From assembly GCA_018883325.1 (NCBI GenBank), contig VEQH01000012.1:1-64000 (forward strand): a stretch of DNA of 64,000 nucleotides, given 5' to 3'. This DNA comes from Flavobacteriales bacterium (GTDB lineage: Bacteria > Bacteroidota > Bacteroidia > Flavobacteriales_D > Crocinitomicaceae). The translations under genes and the position numbers were made by a program. The notes under the pieces were generated by a model, which did no database searches, was not told the DNA's origin, and saw nothing but the letters and a program-made list of their open reading frames with translations. Shown piece by piece: positions 35,916-45,384 of this stretch. Numbering within the stretch: position 1 is the first letter of the stretch; the number at the start of each line of letters is the position of its first letter.

Positions 35916-36289
35916 TGGTAGATAGAATAATAGATGTGATGATGGTAACCTTAGGGATTTTGGTTGCGTTCGTTCTTTACAAGTTGATGTTAAAACGTAT
36001 GAGTAGAGGAGGAGTGGATCAAACTTCGTATTGTACACTTTACAGTTTAGACAAAAATCCTGCAAGTGGTGAAGTTGAATTTTATTTCATTGCTCCTAGC
36101 GAAATGAAGGTTGCTTTTTGCATTTGGAAACAAGAAGAGAAATTAGTAGAAATTCGCAATGAAGTATTCACAAAAGGTGGACACATCGTTCGATTTGTTA
36201 CCAACTCAATTCCAGATGGAGAATACTTTTTCGGGATTCAAACAACGGAACAAAAAACGATAAAGAGATTTAGAATAAAGAATTCTTAA
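35915..36289 (+). CDS. Small membrane-anchored protein, unknown
   Basis: The 124-residue product has one N-terminal membrane helix (MMVTLGILVAFVLYKLML) followed by about 95 residues of beta-rich sequence (GEVEFYFIAPSEMKVAFCIW, IVRFVTNSIPDGEYFFGIQT). The layout suggests a single-pass protein with a small Ig-like soluble domain. No family is recognised. It is translationally coupled to the DUF493 gene. Its stop overlaps the stop of the convergent gene in a shared TTAA. Confidence 0.65.
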   Translation: MVDRIIDVMMVTLGILVAFVLYKLMLKRMSRGGVDQTSYCTLYSLDKNPASGEVEFYFIAPSEMKVAFCIWKQEEKLVEIRNEVFTKGGHIVRFVTNSIPDGEYFFGIQTTEQKTIKRFRIKNS

Positions 36290-36993
36290 GATTCTCTTTG
36301 TTTTTTGCCTCCTCCTTTGATTTTGATTTTTCCGTGTTTCTTTTTCACGTTGTATTTTGATTTACCAAAATCGCTTTTAGAACCATCTGCTTTTTCAATT
36401 CGAATAACTATTCCAGCCGTATGTTGGAAATAGTCAGATGTTTTGAAGAAATCAGTCAAGCCTAACTTTGCCGCAGATTGCACTTGAAATCCAAAATTAT
36501 TAGAAACCCATAAATTAACACCTAATGTAACATTTAATGTAGGTGAAAAAGCTTTGGCAGTATTTCTAGGATCTAAAGAACGAACACTTGCACCTGCTCC
36601 AATTCCAATGTATGGATCAATCACACCGCTTCCTAAAAGTTTGTATGCACTGTATTTGATGTTTGCATCAATTGAAAACAAACTCCCAGAAATATTCAAT
36701 GAATCATTTACTAATTTTTCAGGATTGTATTTAGTGAAAGCACCTGCTCCTTCAACGCTCCATCCTTGGTAAATATACTTATCAAAGAAGGCACGCGTCG
36801 GATAGAGTAAAGAATGATACTGTCCGAAATTAAAAGGATTTGTTCCCAAACCGTCATCATCAAGCATAACCCATGATGCACCAAACATAATGTTGTAACT
36901 ATCTTTATTATTTATTATTTTGGAAGGTTGAGCCAACACTTGAAGGTGAAAACACAAAGCAAAAAGTAAAAACAATCGGGTTAGATACGGCAT
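36286..36993 (-). CDS. Outer-membrane beta-barrel (porin-like) protein
   Basis: The start at 36993 (MPYLTRLFLLFALCFHLQVLAQ) gives a good signal peptide; a longer frame adds 10 residues of no clear use. The 235-residue protein has barrel-like strands (NIMFGASWVMLDDD, YIGIGAGASVRSLDP, LNVTLGVNLWVSNNFGFQVQ, HTAGIVIRIEK) and ends in a very basic tail (KYNVKKKHGKIKIKGGGKK). The pattern resembles OmpA-type eight-strand barrels. The basic tail after the last strand is unusual for a barrel. Confidence 0.75.
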   Translation of the reverse strand: MPYLTRLFLLFALCFHLQVLAQPSKIINNKDSYNIMFGASWVMLDDDGLGTNPFNFGQYHSLLYPTRAFFDKYIYQGWSVEGAGAFTKYNPEKLVNDSLNISGSLFSIDANIKYSAYKLLGSGVIDPYIGIGAGASVRSLDPRNTAKAFSPTLNVTLGVNLWVSNNFGFQVQSAAKLGLTDFFKTSDYFQHTAGIVIRIEKADGSKSDFGKSKYNVKKKHGKIKIKGGGKKQRES

Positions 36994-37151
36994 TGAATAA
37001 ATCCTAAAAAAATTAGACCACAAAATTAACTAAATTCATTAACTAAATTCATTTTAAAACAATTACAATCAAAGTTTTTTTAACATTATTAGTGTAACGT
37101 TAACAAACAATATTTCAATCCAATTTTTTAATCATTAAATTTGCCAACGGA

Positions 37152-37580
37152 ATGACAAAAACTAAAAAACATCAATTAATTTTCGAAAACGATACCGATT
37201 TTGAGGTTTTTGGAATTTCCTCCGCCTACATCGATTACCGCCTTGCATGGGAACTCAATTCTAAACTTTCAATTCAACTTGAAAAGAAAAATGAAAAGTT
37301 ATTGATTGAGGACAGAAAAACAAAACAAACAAATTCATTTTTTCTTTATTACTTTTTTGATGAAGAAAATTTGACAAAATATTATCTCATTCGCAACAAG
37401 CAAGAAAACAAACTATTGGTCAGTGACAAACAATTTGTTGACTATTTTTTATGCATTCAGGATAATAACTCATTTTCAGAGGAAACGTTACTTTCTGAAA
37501 TGAGAAATATGAATGGAGTGGTTGCTGTTTTTCCACTTGAGAGTGAAGATTTTGAGTTTATTGAATACTTGGATGAATGA
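37152..37580 (+). CDS. IPExxxVDY family protein
   Basis: The 142-residue product has a FGISSAYIDYRLAWELN segment near the N terminus that matches the IPExxxVDY family of Bacteroidota, though the naming motif itself is poorly kept. The gene precedes pyk by 40 bp, a conserved neighbour arrangement for this family as I recall. The family function is unknown; its position suggests regulation of, or coexpression with, pyruvate kinase. Confidence 0.75.
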   Translation: MTKTKKHQLIFENDTDFEVFGISSAYIDYRLAWELNSKLSIQLEKKNEKLLIEDRKTKQTNSFFLYYFFDEENLTKYYLIRNKQENKLLVSDKQFVDYFLCIQDNNSFSEETLLSEMRNMNGVVAVFPLESEDFEFIEYLDE

Positions 37581-37620
37581 TAATCAACAAGTTAAATATA
37601 GGGATTAAGAAAATAAAAAG

Positions 37621-39039
37621 ATGAAAAAAACTAAAATTGTTGCAACGATTGGCCCTGCAACTATGAGCAAAGACGTGTTACGTGAAATGATTTTATCAGG
37701 TTTAAATGTGTGCCGTCTAAATTTCTCTCACGGAGCTTATGAAGATCACGCAAAAGCTGTTACAATTATCAACGAATTAAATGAAGAATTAGGTTTAAAC
37801 GTTGCCATTCTTGCTGATTTACAGGGACCTAAAATTCGCACCAATGAAATGGAAAACAATGGCGTTTTGTTAGAAGTTGGTAAAGAAATAAAAATAATTG
37901 TCGAAAAAGTAGTTGGTAACACAGAGCGTTTTTCAATCAATTATACGCAACTTCCAAAAGACGTTTCAGCAGGTGAGCGCATCTTATTAGACGATGGTAA
38001 AATTGTACTTGAAGTTTTAGCAACAGATGGTCATTCAACGATCGATTGTAGCATTGTTCAAGGTGGAATTTTGGCTTCTAAAAAAGGAGTAAATTTTCCA
38101 AATACAAATATTTCAATGCCTTCCTTAACGGAGAAAGACCGTTTAGATTTAGAATTTGCTTTGCAACAAAATGTTGATTGGATCGGACTTTCATTTGTGC
38201 GTTCAGCAAGAGACATCATTGAATTAAAACACATTATCGCAAATCACCAGCACCATGCAAAAGTGATCGCAAAAATCGAAAAACCAGAAGCTTTAAATAA
38301 CATCGATGACATCATTAAAGAAAGTGATGCGTTGATGGTTGCTCGCGGAGATTTGGGAGTTGAAATTCCGTTTCAAAACGTTCCATTGATTCAAAAAATG
38401 TTGATTACAAAATGTATCCACCACGCAAAACCAGTTATTGTTGCTACACAAATGATGGAATCAATGATTAACAGCATGTCGCCATCACGAGCTGAAGTAA
38501 ATGATGTTGCGAACGCTGTTTTAGACGGTGCTGATGCTGTAATGCTTTCAGGCGAAACATCAGTTGGTAAATATCCAATTGAGGTGATTAAAACAATGGC
38601 AAATATTATAACTGAAATGGAAACGCATCCAGGAATTTATAACAAAGAAGAATTGCCTGAGCGCGACCAAAATCGTTTTATTTCCGATTCGATTTGTTTC
38701 AACGCTTGTCGTTTATCACAACGTGTTGAGGCAAAGGCAATTATTACCATGTCTTTTTCGGGTTATACTGCCTACAAAATCGCTTCTCAACGCCCAAATA
38801 CTAATATTTTTGTTTTCACAAGTAATAAAAACATTTTAACTCAATTGAACTTGGTTTGGGGAGTGAAAGCGTTTTATTACAACAAACGTATTAGTACAGA
38901 TCACACAATTGCCGATATTAAATACATTATGAAATCAGAAGGTTATTTGAAGCAAGGTGATTTGGTTATCAATATCGCTTCAATTCCTTTAGAAGACCTT
39001 GGAAGTTCTAATATGTTGAAATTGAGCTACGTTGACTAA
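37621..39039 (+). CDS. pyk: Pyruvate kinase
   Basis: The 472-residue enzyme has KIVATIGPATMSKDVL, LNFSHGAYEDH, the active-site AKIEKPEALNN, MVARGDLGVEIPF and VIVATQMMESMI, and a C-terminal allosteric domain with IITMSFSGYTAYKIASQRP. It makes ATP and pyruvate from phosphoenolpyruvate in glycolysis. It is probably cotranscribed with the IPExxxVDY gene. Confidence 0.97.
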   Translation: MKKTKIVATIGPATMSKDVLREMILSGLNVCRLNFSHGAYEDHAKAVTIINELNEELGLNVAILADLQGPKIRTNEMENNGVLLEVGKEIKIIVEKVVGNTERFSINYTQLPKDVSAGERILLDDGKIVLEVLATDGHSTIDCSIVQGGILASKKGVNFPNTNISMPSLTEKDRLDLEFALQQNVDWIGLSFVRSARDIIELKHIIANHQHHAKVIAKIEKPEALNNIDDIIKESDALMVARGDLGVEIPFQNVPLIQKMLITKCIHHAKPVIVATQMMESMINSMSPSRAEVNDVANAVLDGADAVMLSGETSVGKYPIEVIKTMANIITEMETHPGIYNKEELPERDQNRFISDSICFNACRLSQRVEAKAIITMSFSGYTAYKIASQRPNTNIFVFTSNKNILTQLNLVWGVKAFYYNKRISTDHTIADIKYIMKSEGYLKQGDLVINIASIPLEDLGSSNMLKLSYVD

Positions 39040-39210
39040 ATAATCCTGTTCAATTCTTAAATTCATTGTGGCTGATTTTTAATGGTAGGAATCTTTCTTA
39101 ATGATTTGTAATTTCTTAAATTCTTTTCTTGAATTTTTTCACTGCGAAAACCGTAGAAAAAATTGTCGAAATCACTTTTTTTACTAACTTAAAGTTAAAA
39201 TCGAGTAGAA

Positions 39211-40944
39211 ATGGAAAAGAAATGGTTAATGAAAACGCAACAAAGTGAAGAGAAAATCAAGGAATTACGAAACGCTTTAAAAGTAGATCGAATCGTAGCA
39301 TCTTTGTTATTGCAACGTGGAATTGAAACGTTTGAGGAAGCTGAAGCTTTTTTTAGACCTAAATTGGAAGATTTACACGATCCGTTTCTTATGAAAAACA
39401 TGGATTTGGCGGTAAATCGATTGCAGAAAGCGATAGAAAACAACGAGAAAATCTTGCTTTTTGGCGATTACGATGTTGACGGAACCACTGCTGTTGCTCT
39501 AATGTATGGATTTCTGAAAAGTTACTGCCCAAGCATAGATTTCTATATTCCAGATCGTTACACGGAAGGTTACGGAATTAGTTTTCAAGGCATCGACTAC
39601 GCAAAAGAAAACGGTCAAACATTAATCATTGCACTTGATTGTGGAGTAAAAGCAATCGACAAAGTAAAATATGCCAACGAAAAAGGAATTGATTTTATTA
39701 TTTGCGACCACCACGAAACTGGAAATGAACTTCCAGATTGTATTGTCTTAGACCAAAAACAAAAAGATTGTCCGTATCCATATAAAGAACTTTCCGGTTG
39801 TGGTGTCGGCTTCAAACTTTTGCAAGGATTTCTACAAAAACGAAATGAATCAATTGAGAAACTTTATCCATTCTTAGATTTGTTGGCAATTAGTATCGGT
39901 GCAGATATTGTTGCAATAACTGGCGAAAACAGAATTTTATGTGCACATGGCTTGCGAATTTTAAACGAAGCGCCAAGAGTTGCATTTAAAGAACTTTTAG
40001 AAATTTCAGGTAAAAAATTCCCTTTAACACTTACAGATGTCGTCTTTATTATTGCTCCACGAATCAATGCTGCTGGTCGAATTCGCAGTGGTCGTATGGC
40101 AGTAGAATTGATGATTTCACAAGACCAAGAGGAAATGAATCGTTTGGCAAAAGAAATAAATGCCGATAATTTGGAACGAAGAAGTTTAGACCAACAAATC
40201 ACAGAGGAAGCTTTGCAACAAATTGAACAAAATCCCGACTTCGAAAAAGCTGTTTCAACTGTTGTTTTTGATTCTTCTTGGCACAAAGGCGTTGTTGGAA
40301 TTGTTGCCTCTCGTTTGATTGAACGGCATTATCGCCCAACAATTGTTCTGACGGAAAGCAATGGACTAATCGGTGGCTCGGCAAGAAGTGTCGCTAATTT
40401 TGACTTATACAAAGCCTTGACAGAATGCGAAGATTTATTGGAGCAATTTGGCGGACATCAACATGCTGCAGGAATGACTTTAAAAAAGGAAAATCTTGCC
40501 GCTTTTATAAAACGATTTGATGCGGTTGTGAGAAAAAATCTAAGCGCTGAAAACAAACTGCCGATACAAGAAATTGATGTGCAAATTGATCTCAATGAAA
40601 TTCACGGCGAAGAAGAATACTACAAAATTCCTCGTTTGAAACGAATTATCGAGTCGTTTGAACCACACGGACCGGGAAATATGAAGCCTGTTTTTTACAG
40701 TACGAATTTGTTTGCTGCCGATTCTCGCTTGTTAAAAGAAGCGCATTTAAAACTAAAAGTGATTCAACCAAATTCCAAGTTAAGTTATGATGCAATTGGG
40801 TTTAATTTGGCACATAAAGAATTGGAAGCAGTCAGCGGTGTACCTTTTGAAATGGCTTACACATTAGAAACAAATGAATTTAATGGCAAAAAAAGTATTC
40901 AATTAAACATTAAAGACATTCGTGGAATTGATATTAACAACTGA
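39211..40944 (+). CDS. recJ: Single-stranded-DNA-specific exonuclease RecJ
   Basis: The 577-residue protein has the DHH motifs FGDYDVDGTTAVALMY and IICDHHETG, a DHHA1 domain with GGSARSVANF and EQFGGHQHAAGM, and a C-terminal OB-like domain. It degrades single-stranded DNA 5'-3' in recombination and mismatch repair. The length is normal. A second ATG at MKTQQSEEKI (6 codons in) is a possible alternative start. Confidence 0.96.
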   Translation: MEKKWLMKTQQSEEKIKELRNALKVDRIVASLLLQRGIETFEEAEAFFRPKLEDLHDPFLMKNMDLAVNRLQKAIENNEKILLFGDYDVDGTTAVALMYGFLKSYCPSIDFYIPDRYTEGYGISFQGIDYAKENGQTLIIALDCGVKAIDKVKYANEKGIDFIICDHHETGNELPDCIVLDQKQKDCPYPYKELSGCGVGFKLLQGFLQKRNESIEKLYPFLDLLAISIGADIVAITGENRILCAHGLRILNEAPRVAFKELLEISGKKFPLTLTDVVFIIAPRINAAGRIRSGRMAVELMISQDQEEMNRLAKEINADNLERRSLDQQITEEALQQIEQNPDFEKAVSTVVFDSSWHKGVVGIVASRLIERHYRPTIVLTESNGLIGGSARSVANFDLYKALTECEDLLEQFGGHQHAAGMTLKKENLAAFIKRFDAVVRKNLSAENKLPIQEIDVQIDLNEIHGEEEYYKIPRLKRIIESFEPHGPGNMKPVFYSTNLFAADSRLLKEAHLKLKVIQPNSKLSYDAIGFNLAHKELEAVSGVPFEMAYTLETNEFNGKKSIQLNIKDIRGIDINN

Positions 40945-41052
40945 ATTTAATCCGATTTAGCTTCTCAACTTTCTATTTTTCATAAATAAAGCAATTGAGG
41001 CTTTCATTGTAACATTTGTTTGTGTTTCTTTGTTAAACTTTAAAATAATAGC

Positions 41053-42423
41053 ATGATTCGTTTTCTTTTACTAGTTCTTGTTGGAATTTCATTCGCTGGT
41101 TTTTCTCAAAACACCAAGGTTAAATTTTTTGACAAACTTGCTAGTTCTAAATACATTAGTGATGGTTCGGAGATGTATAATGTAGGTAGAACTTCAGACG
41201 CATTAATGTTTTTCAGACAAGCAAAAGTTAAAAATCCAATGAACTGGAAAGCGTATTTTTGGTTGGCAACCACAGAGTTTGAACTTAACAGTTACGACCA
41301 AGCTTTAATGAATGCTAGTAAAGCGTTAGAATTAACAAAAGAAAAATCCGATGGAGAGTTGCAATTACTACTCGGTAAAATCAACCATAAATTAAACATG
41401 ATTGAAAGTGCAATCACACACTTCAAAAATGCAAAAATGGATTTTGGCGACAAATTAGCGGTTGATTATGACATTCCAATCTACATCGCGCAATGTGAGT
41501 TTGCTTTGAACGAACAAAAAAATGGAGTGCAAAACAAACGAATTCCGATTTCAGATAAATTGAATACGAAATACGACGAATACGGTCCAATTTTTATTGA
41601 TGGCGGAAAACAATTGTTTTTTACATCTAGAAATTCTGAAACAACAGGAGGAAATTTGAATCCAGAAGATCAACGCTTTTTTGAAGATATGTATCATGCT
41701 GTTTGGAATGCTCAAACAGGTGAGTGGAATCTGAACGAAGAAACGTTCGACGGAATTAACACAGAAGGTTTTGATGCCTTATCTTTTGTTTCAAGAGATG
41801 GATTATATGGCTTGGGAACAATAAATACAAGCGCTTCAAAAGAAAAAACAACCACAAGTTCAGATATTTTTGAAATAAATACAGATATTCCCGGAACTTG
41901 GGGTGGTGTAGAAATCATCAAAAATTCTGGGATAAACAATTCGTTCTTTGATGGTTCTGCTTCTATTACAGATACTTTGTATAACGAAGACGAATCTTTT
42001 TCGCAGACGATGTATTTCGTTTCAGATCGCACAGGAGACAAAACCTTAACGGATATTTACGCTGTTGAGAAAAAGAATGGAGTTTGGCAAACGCCTAAAG
42101 TTCTTCCGAAAGAAATTAATACAAATGGTCGCGAAACAACACCTTTTATTACACCTGATGGGAAATACCTATTCTTTAGTTCTGATGCACTTCCTGGAAT
42201 GGGTGGATACGATATTTACTACGTCGAAAATTTAGGCACAACTTGGGGAAAACCAGTGAATTTAGGTGCTCGTTTTAATACCGTAAACGACGATAGTCAC
42301 TTTCAAATTTATTTCAATATCAAAAAAGCTGTGCTTGCAGGAATTGAAGAAAATGAAGGAGTTTACAATTACGACATCTTTGAAGTAAACGTAGAAGGAA
42401 TGGATTACCCATTTTTAAAGTAG
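41053..42423 (+). CDS. Exported TPR plus PD40 propeller protein
   Basis: The 456-residue product has a signal peptide (to about AGFSQ), TPR helices at about 35-130 (NWKAYFWLATTEFELNSYDQ), then WD40-like PD40 blades at about 175-450 with FTSRNSETTGG, FVSDRTGDKTLTDIYAV and FFSSDALPGMGGYDIYYV. It resembles the first half of the PorE-like gene at 3988 but has no lipobox or OmpA domain. It may be a periplasmic partner in envelope assembly. Confidence 0.82.
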   Translation: MIRFLLLVLVGISFAGFSQNTKVKFFDKLASSKYISDGSEMYNVGRTSDALMFFRQAKVKNPMNWKAYFWLATTEFELNSYDQALMNASKALELTKEKSDGELQLLLGKINHKLNMIESAITHFKNAKMDFGDKLAVDYDIPIYIAQCEFALNEQKNGVQNKRIPISDKLNTKYDEYGPIFIDGGKQLFFTSRNSETTGGNLNPEDQRFFEDMYHAVWNAQTGEWNLNEETFDGINTEGFDALSFVSRDGLYGLGTINTSASKEKTTTSSDIFEINTDIPGTWGGVEIIKNSGINNSFFDGSASITDTLYNEDESFSQTMYFVSDRTGDKTLTDIYAVEKKNGVWQTPKVLPKEINTNGRETTPFITPDGKYLFFSSDALPGMGGYDIYYVENLGTTWGKPVNLGARFNTVNDDSHFQIYFNIKKAVLAGIEENEGVYNYDIFEVNVEGMDYPFLK

Positions 42424-42525
42424 TTTTCCAATTCACTAAAGAAAGTCAATTCTGATTTTATTGGAATTTTTATTGAACTTTATGGAATCATAGATGTACA
42501 CGCATCTTTAAGAAAAATCATTTTT

Positions 42526-44523
42526 ATGAAAAATCTCTTTTTAGCTTTAATTGCACTGATTGCAACGAATTTATCTTTTGCCCAAAAAGAAGTGAACGCT
42601 CTTGCAGAAATGAAAAAAGTAACCGTTTTCTTTACAGGTGCTCAAATTCAACACGAACATAAAATTGAACTTAAATCAGGAAAACAAGAAGTGATTTTCC
42701 AGAAATTAACTGATTTTATTGACCCAAATACTGTGCAAGTGAAAGCGATGGGCGATTTGACAATTCTATCGGTGAGAACGAAGAAAAATTATGAAGATCA
42801 AAAAATATCTAGTGAAGAAATTAATCAATTGAATTCAAAACGAAAAGCTTTAAATGCACAAGATCAAACCTTGCGCGATGAATATACAATTCTTGAATTA
42901 GACAAAAATCTTTTGATGCGCAACCGCGATTTAAAAGGATATAACGAAGGTTTGAAAGTTGCAGAACTAAAAGAAGCTTATACGTTTATGCACACGAAAT
43001 TATCTGAAATCACCAACAGACAGTCGCTTATTGAAGAGGAACTCGAGACTTTACAAAAAAAAATGAATCAGTTGGAACAAGAAATTATTTCGCAGAGAAG
43101 TAAACCTGTTATCAATTATTCAGAAATCGTTGTGGAAGTGGATGTTGAAAAAACTACAAATGCGACTTTTGTCTTTAACTACATTTCTCCTCGTGCAACT
43201 TGGAAACCTTACTACGATATGCGCAGCGACGGAATTGGTAAACCTGTTCGTTTGGAAGCAAAAGCAAACGTGAGTCAAACTACTGGAATTGAATGGAAAA
43301 ATGTAGATTTAGTGCTTTCAACAAATGATCCTTACCAAAATGCACAAGAACCAACTTTAAGTCCTTGGTATATTTACTACAATAATGCTCCACAGCAAAA
43401 AACGCAGAGCGCACGAAACATCCCAACTGTTGATTATTCTGGTGAAAAATTGCGTGGAGAAGTAATTGATGCTTCAACAGGAGAAGCTTTACCGTTCACA
43501 AAAATTACTTTTCCAAATTTCCCAAATGTTGGTGCTGTAACTGATTTTGATGGAAAATTCGAAATCACTGTTCCAAAAGGAGCAAATTATGCAAAGGCTT
43601 CCTACATTGGATATTCAGATGTTCAGTTGCAAATTACAGCTGCTTACTTAAAATTCTTCTTGAAACCCGACGAACTTAAATTGGAAGAAGTAACAGTTTC
43701 TGCTTATCGCCAAGACCTAAAAAACACACCGATGAGTATGTATGCGGGAGCAGCAAGTTCAACCGTAACGGGTGATTATGAATTGGAAGCAATGGAAATT
43801 CGCGGTGCAAGAAGTAAAAGTAGTGGAAAGAAAAACAAAGCACTTTTTGATAATAAATCTGTGCAGCAACAAAGTAATTGGTCGCCAACGGTTGCAACAG
43901 TAGTTCAGAAGAAAGACATGCGAATGGAATACTCAATTTTATCAAAAATGTCGATTCCAACAGACGGAATGGATCACAGAGTTAGTATTGGTGCGTATGA
44001 TTTGAATGCAAATTATGAATACCATGTAATCCCAAAAGTTGACCCTAGCGTTTACTTGGCAGCACAGGTGAGTGGTTGGGAAAAGTTGAATTTAATGAGT
44101 GGAGAATCAAACATTTACTTCGATGGAACATTTATGGGTAAATCGTATTTAGATGTTAATTCTACAAAAGATACTCTTTCATTTTCGTTTGGAAAAGACA
44201 ACAAAATCAGTGTGGACAGATCAAGAATCAAAGAAAAATCGAAATCAAAAACGATTGGTTCTCGTCAGAAATTTGAGGTGACTTGGGAAATTAAAGTTAA
44301 AAATAACGGTGGGGCAATGATTCCATTGATCGTAAAAGATCAATTCCCAATTTCAAACAATGCGGATATTAAAGTGAAAAATGGTGAGTTTGCTACTGGG
44401 AATTTGGATGAAAAAACAGGAATTATTACTTGGTCTTTCTTAAAAGGAATCACAGGTTCGCAATCCATTACTTTTGATTACAGTGTTGATTATCAATCAG
44501 GAATGACGCTTTATTTGGAATAG
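42526..44523 (+). CDS. DUF4140/DUF4139 (MuiA-like) protein with inserted carboxypeptidase-regulatory-like domain
   Basis: The 665-residue protein has a signal peptide (to about SFAQ), a DUF4140 domain at about 28-90 (VTVFFTGAQIQHEHKIELK), a coiled coil at about 100-210, and a DUF4139 region from about 225 (FVFNYISPRATWKPYYDMR) that resumes after residue 470. Between them, at about 310-390, is a CarboxypepD_reg-like domain (LRGEVIDASTGEALPFTKI, DGKFEITVPKG, VQLQI) as found at the N terminus of TonB receptors. Proteins of this class were first linked to mucoidy inhibition. Function is unknown. Confidence 0.88.
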   Translation: MKNLFLALIALIATNLSFAQKEVNALAEMKKVTVFFTGAQIQHEHKIELKSGKQEVIFQKLTDFIDPNTVQVKAMGDLTILSVRTKKNYEDQKISSEEINQLNSKRKALNAQDQTLRDEYTILELDKNLLMRNRDLKGYNEGLKVAELKEAYTFMHTKLSEITNRQSLIEEELETLQKKMNQLEQEIISQRSKPVINYSEIVVEVDVEKTTNATFVFNYISPRATWKPYYDMRSDGIGKPVRLEAKANVSQTTGIEWKNVDLVLSTNDPYQNAQEPTLSPWYIYYNNAPQQKTQSARNIPTVDYSGEKLRGEVIDASTGEALPFTKITFPNFPNVGAVTDFDGKFEITVPKGANYAKASYIGYSDVQLQITAAYLKFFLKPDELKLEEVTVSAYRQDLKNTPMSMYAGAASSTVTGDYELEAMEIRGARSKSSGKKNKALFDNKSVQQQSNWSPTVATVVQKKDMRMEYSILSKMSIPTDGMDHRVSIGAYDLNANYEYHVIPKVDPSVYLAAQVSGWEKLNLMSGESNIYFDGTFMGKSYLDVNSTKDTLSFSFGKDNKISVDRSRIKEKSKSKTIGSRQKFEVTWEIKVKNNGGAMIPLIVKDQFPISNNADIKVKNGEFATGNLDEKTGIITWSFLKGITGSQSITFDYSVDYQSGMTLYLE

Positions 44524-44658
44524 TTCAATTCTGGGTTTAGTCTTTTGAATTAACATTTAAGGAAAAGGAATACATACGTTAAGCGCACCTATATCAAGCG
44601 CATCCATGATTTTACGATTTAGGATAAAAGCATTTAAACTTCGTAACAATCAAAAACG

Positions 44659-44666
44659 TATCTTTG
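44659..44666 (+). promoter_or_regulatory. Candidate -7 box of efp
   Basis: TATCTTTG is a perfect TAnnTTTG element 21 bases before the efp ATG. No strong -33 TTG is seen at standard spacing. Confidence 0.5.
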
Positions 44667-44687
44667 CCCAAATTTTAAAATTTCATT

Positions 44688-45254
44688 ATGGCTACCACAG
44701 CAGATATCCGAAATGGTTTGTGCATTCGTCACAACGATAAATTATATCAAATCATTGAATTTCAACACGTAAAACCAGGTAAAGGTCCAGCATTTGTAAG
44801 AACAAAAATGAGACAAATTGAATCTGGTAAAGTTTTAGATAATACCTTTTCAGCGGGACACAAAATTGACATCGTTCGTATTGAAAACCGCGAATATCAA
44901 TACTTGTATCAAGAAGGAGATTCTTATGTTTTCATGAACAATGAATCTTTTGAGCAAGTAAACATTCCTCAGAAAATGATAGAGAAACCAGGTTTCTTGC
45001 AAGAAGGAATGGTCGTAAATATTTTATTCCACGCTGAGGAAGAAGCACCTTTAGTTGTTGATTTACCAATGTATATTATTTCTGAGGTTACTTACACAGA
45101 GCCAGGAGTTAAAGGTGACACAGCAACAAACTCAATGAAACCAGCAACAATTGCTACAGGAGCAGAAGTGAAAGTTCCATTATTCATCGACAACGGAGAG
45201 GTTATCAAAATTGACACAAGAACGGGAGTTTACGTGGAGAGAGTTAAAAGTTAA
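44688..45254 (+). CDS. efp: Elongation factor P
   Basis: The 188-residue protein has the full three-domain EF-P length. The loop HVKPGKGPAFVRTK puts a lysine at residue 32, the position modified in E. coli EF-P, and the C-terminal domain has VKVPLFIDNGEVIKIDTRTG. EF-P rescues ribosomes stalled on polyproline. No EpmA or EpmB gene is in this window, so any modification enzyme lies elsewhere. The next gene is gcvT after 130 bp of repeat-like sequence. Confidence 0.97.
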   Translation: MATTADIRNGLCIRHNDKLYQIIEFQHVKPGKGPAFVRTKMRQIESGKVLDNTFSAGHKIDIVRIENREYQYLYQEGDSYVFMNNESFEQVNIPQKMIEKPGFLQEGMVVNILFHAEEEAPLVVDLPMYIISEVTYTEPGVKGDTATNSMKPATIATGAEVKVPLFIDNGEVIKIDTRTGVYVERVKS

Positions 45255-45384
45255 GAGTTGAAAGTTAAGAATGTAGGGTGAAAATTTCCTTGATTTCAAT
45301 GTCATTCTCCCATTAGCACATTCTCTAATTAACAAATTAGCATATTAGCATATTCCCTCATCCTTAGTCCTAAAACACATTTAA
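45255..45384. repeat. AT-rich simple repeats between efp and gcvT
   Basis: The spacer begins with variants of GAGTTAAAAGTTAAGAGTTG (partly inside the efp end) and later has AATTAACAAATTAGCATATT with further TTAGCA units. These short-period repeats are typical intergenic filler in Bacteroidota and carry no gene. Confidence 0.55.
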
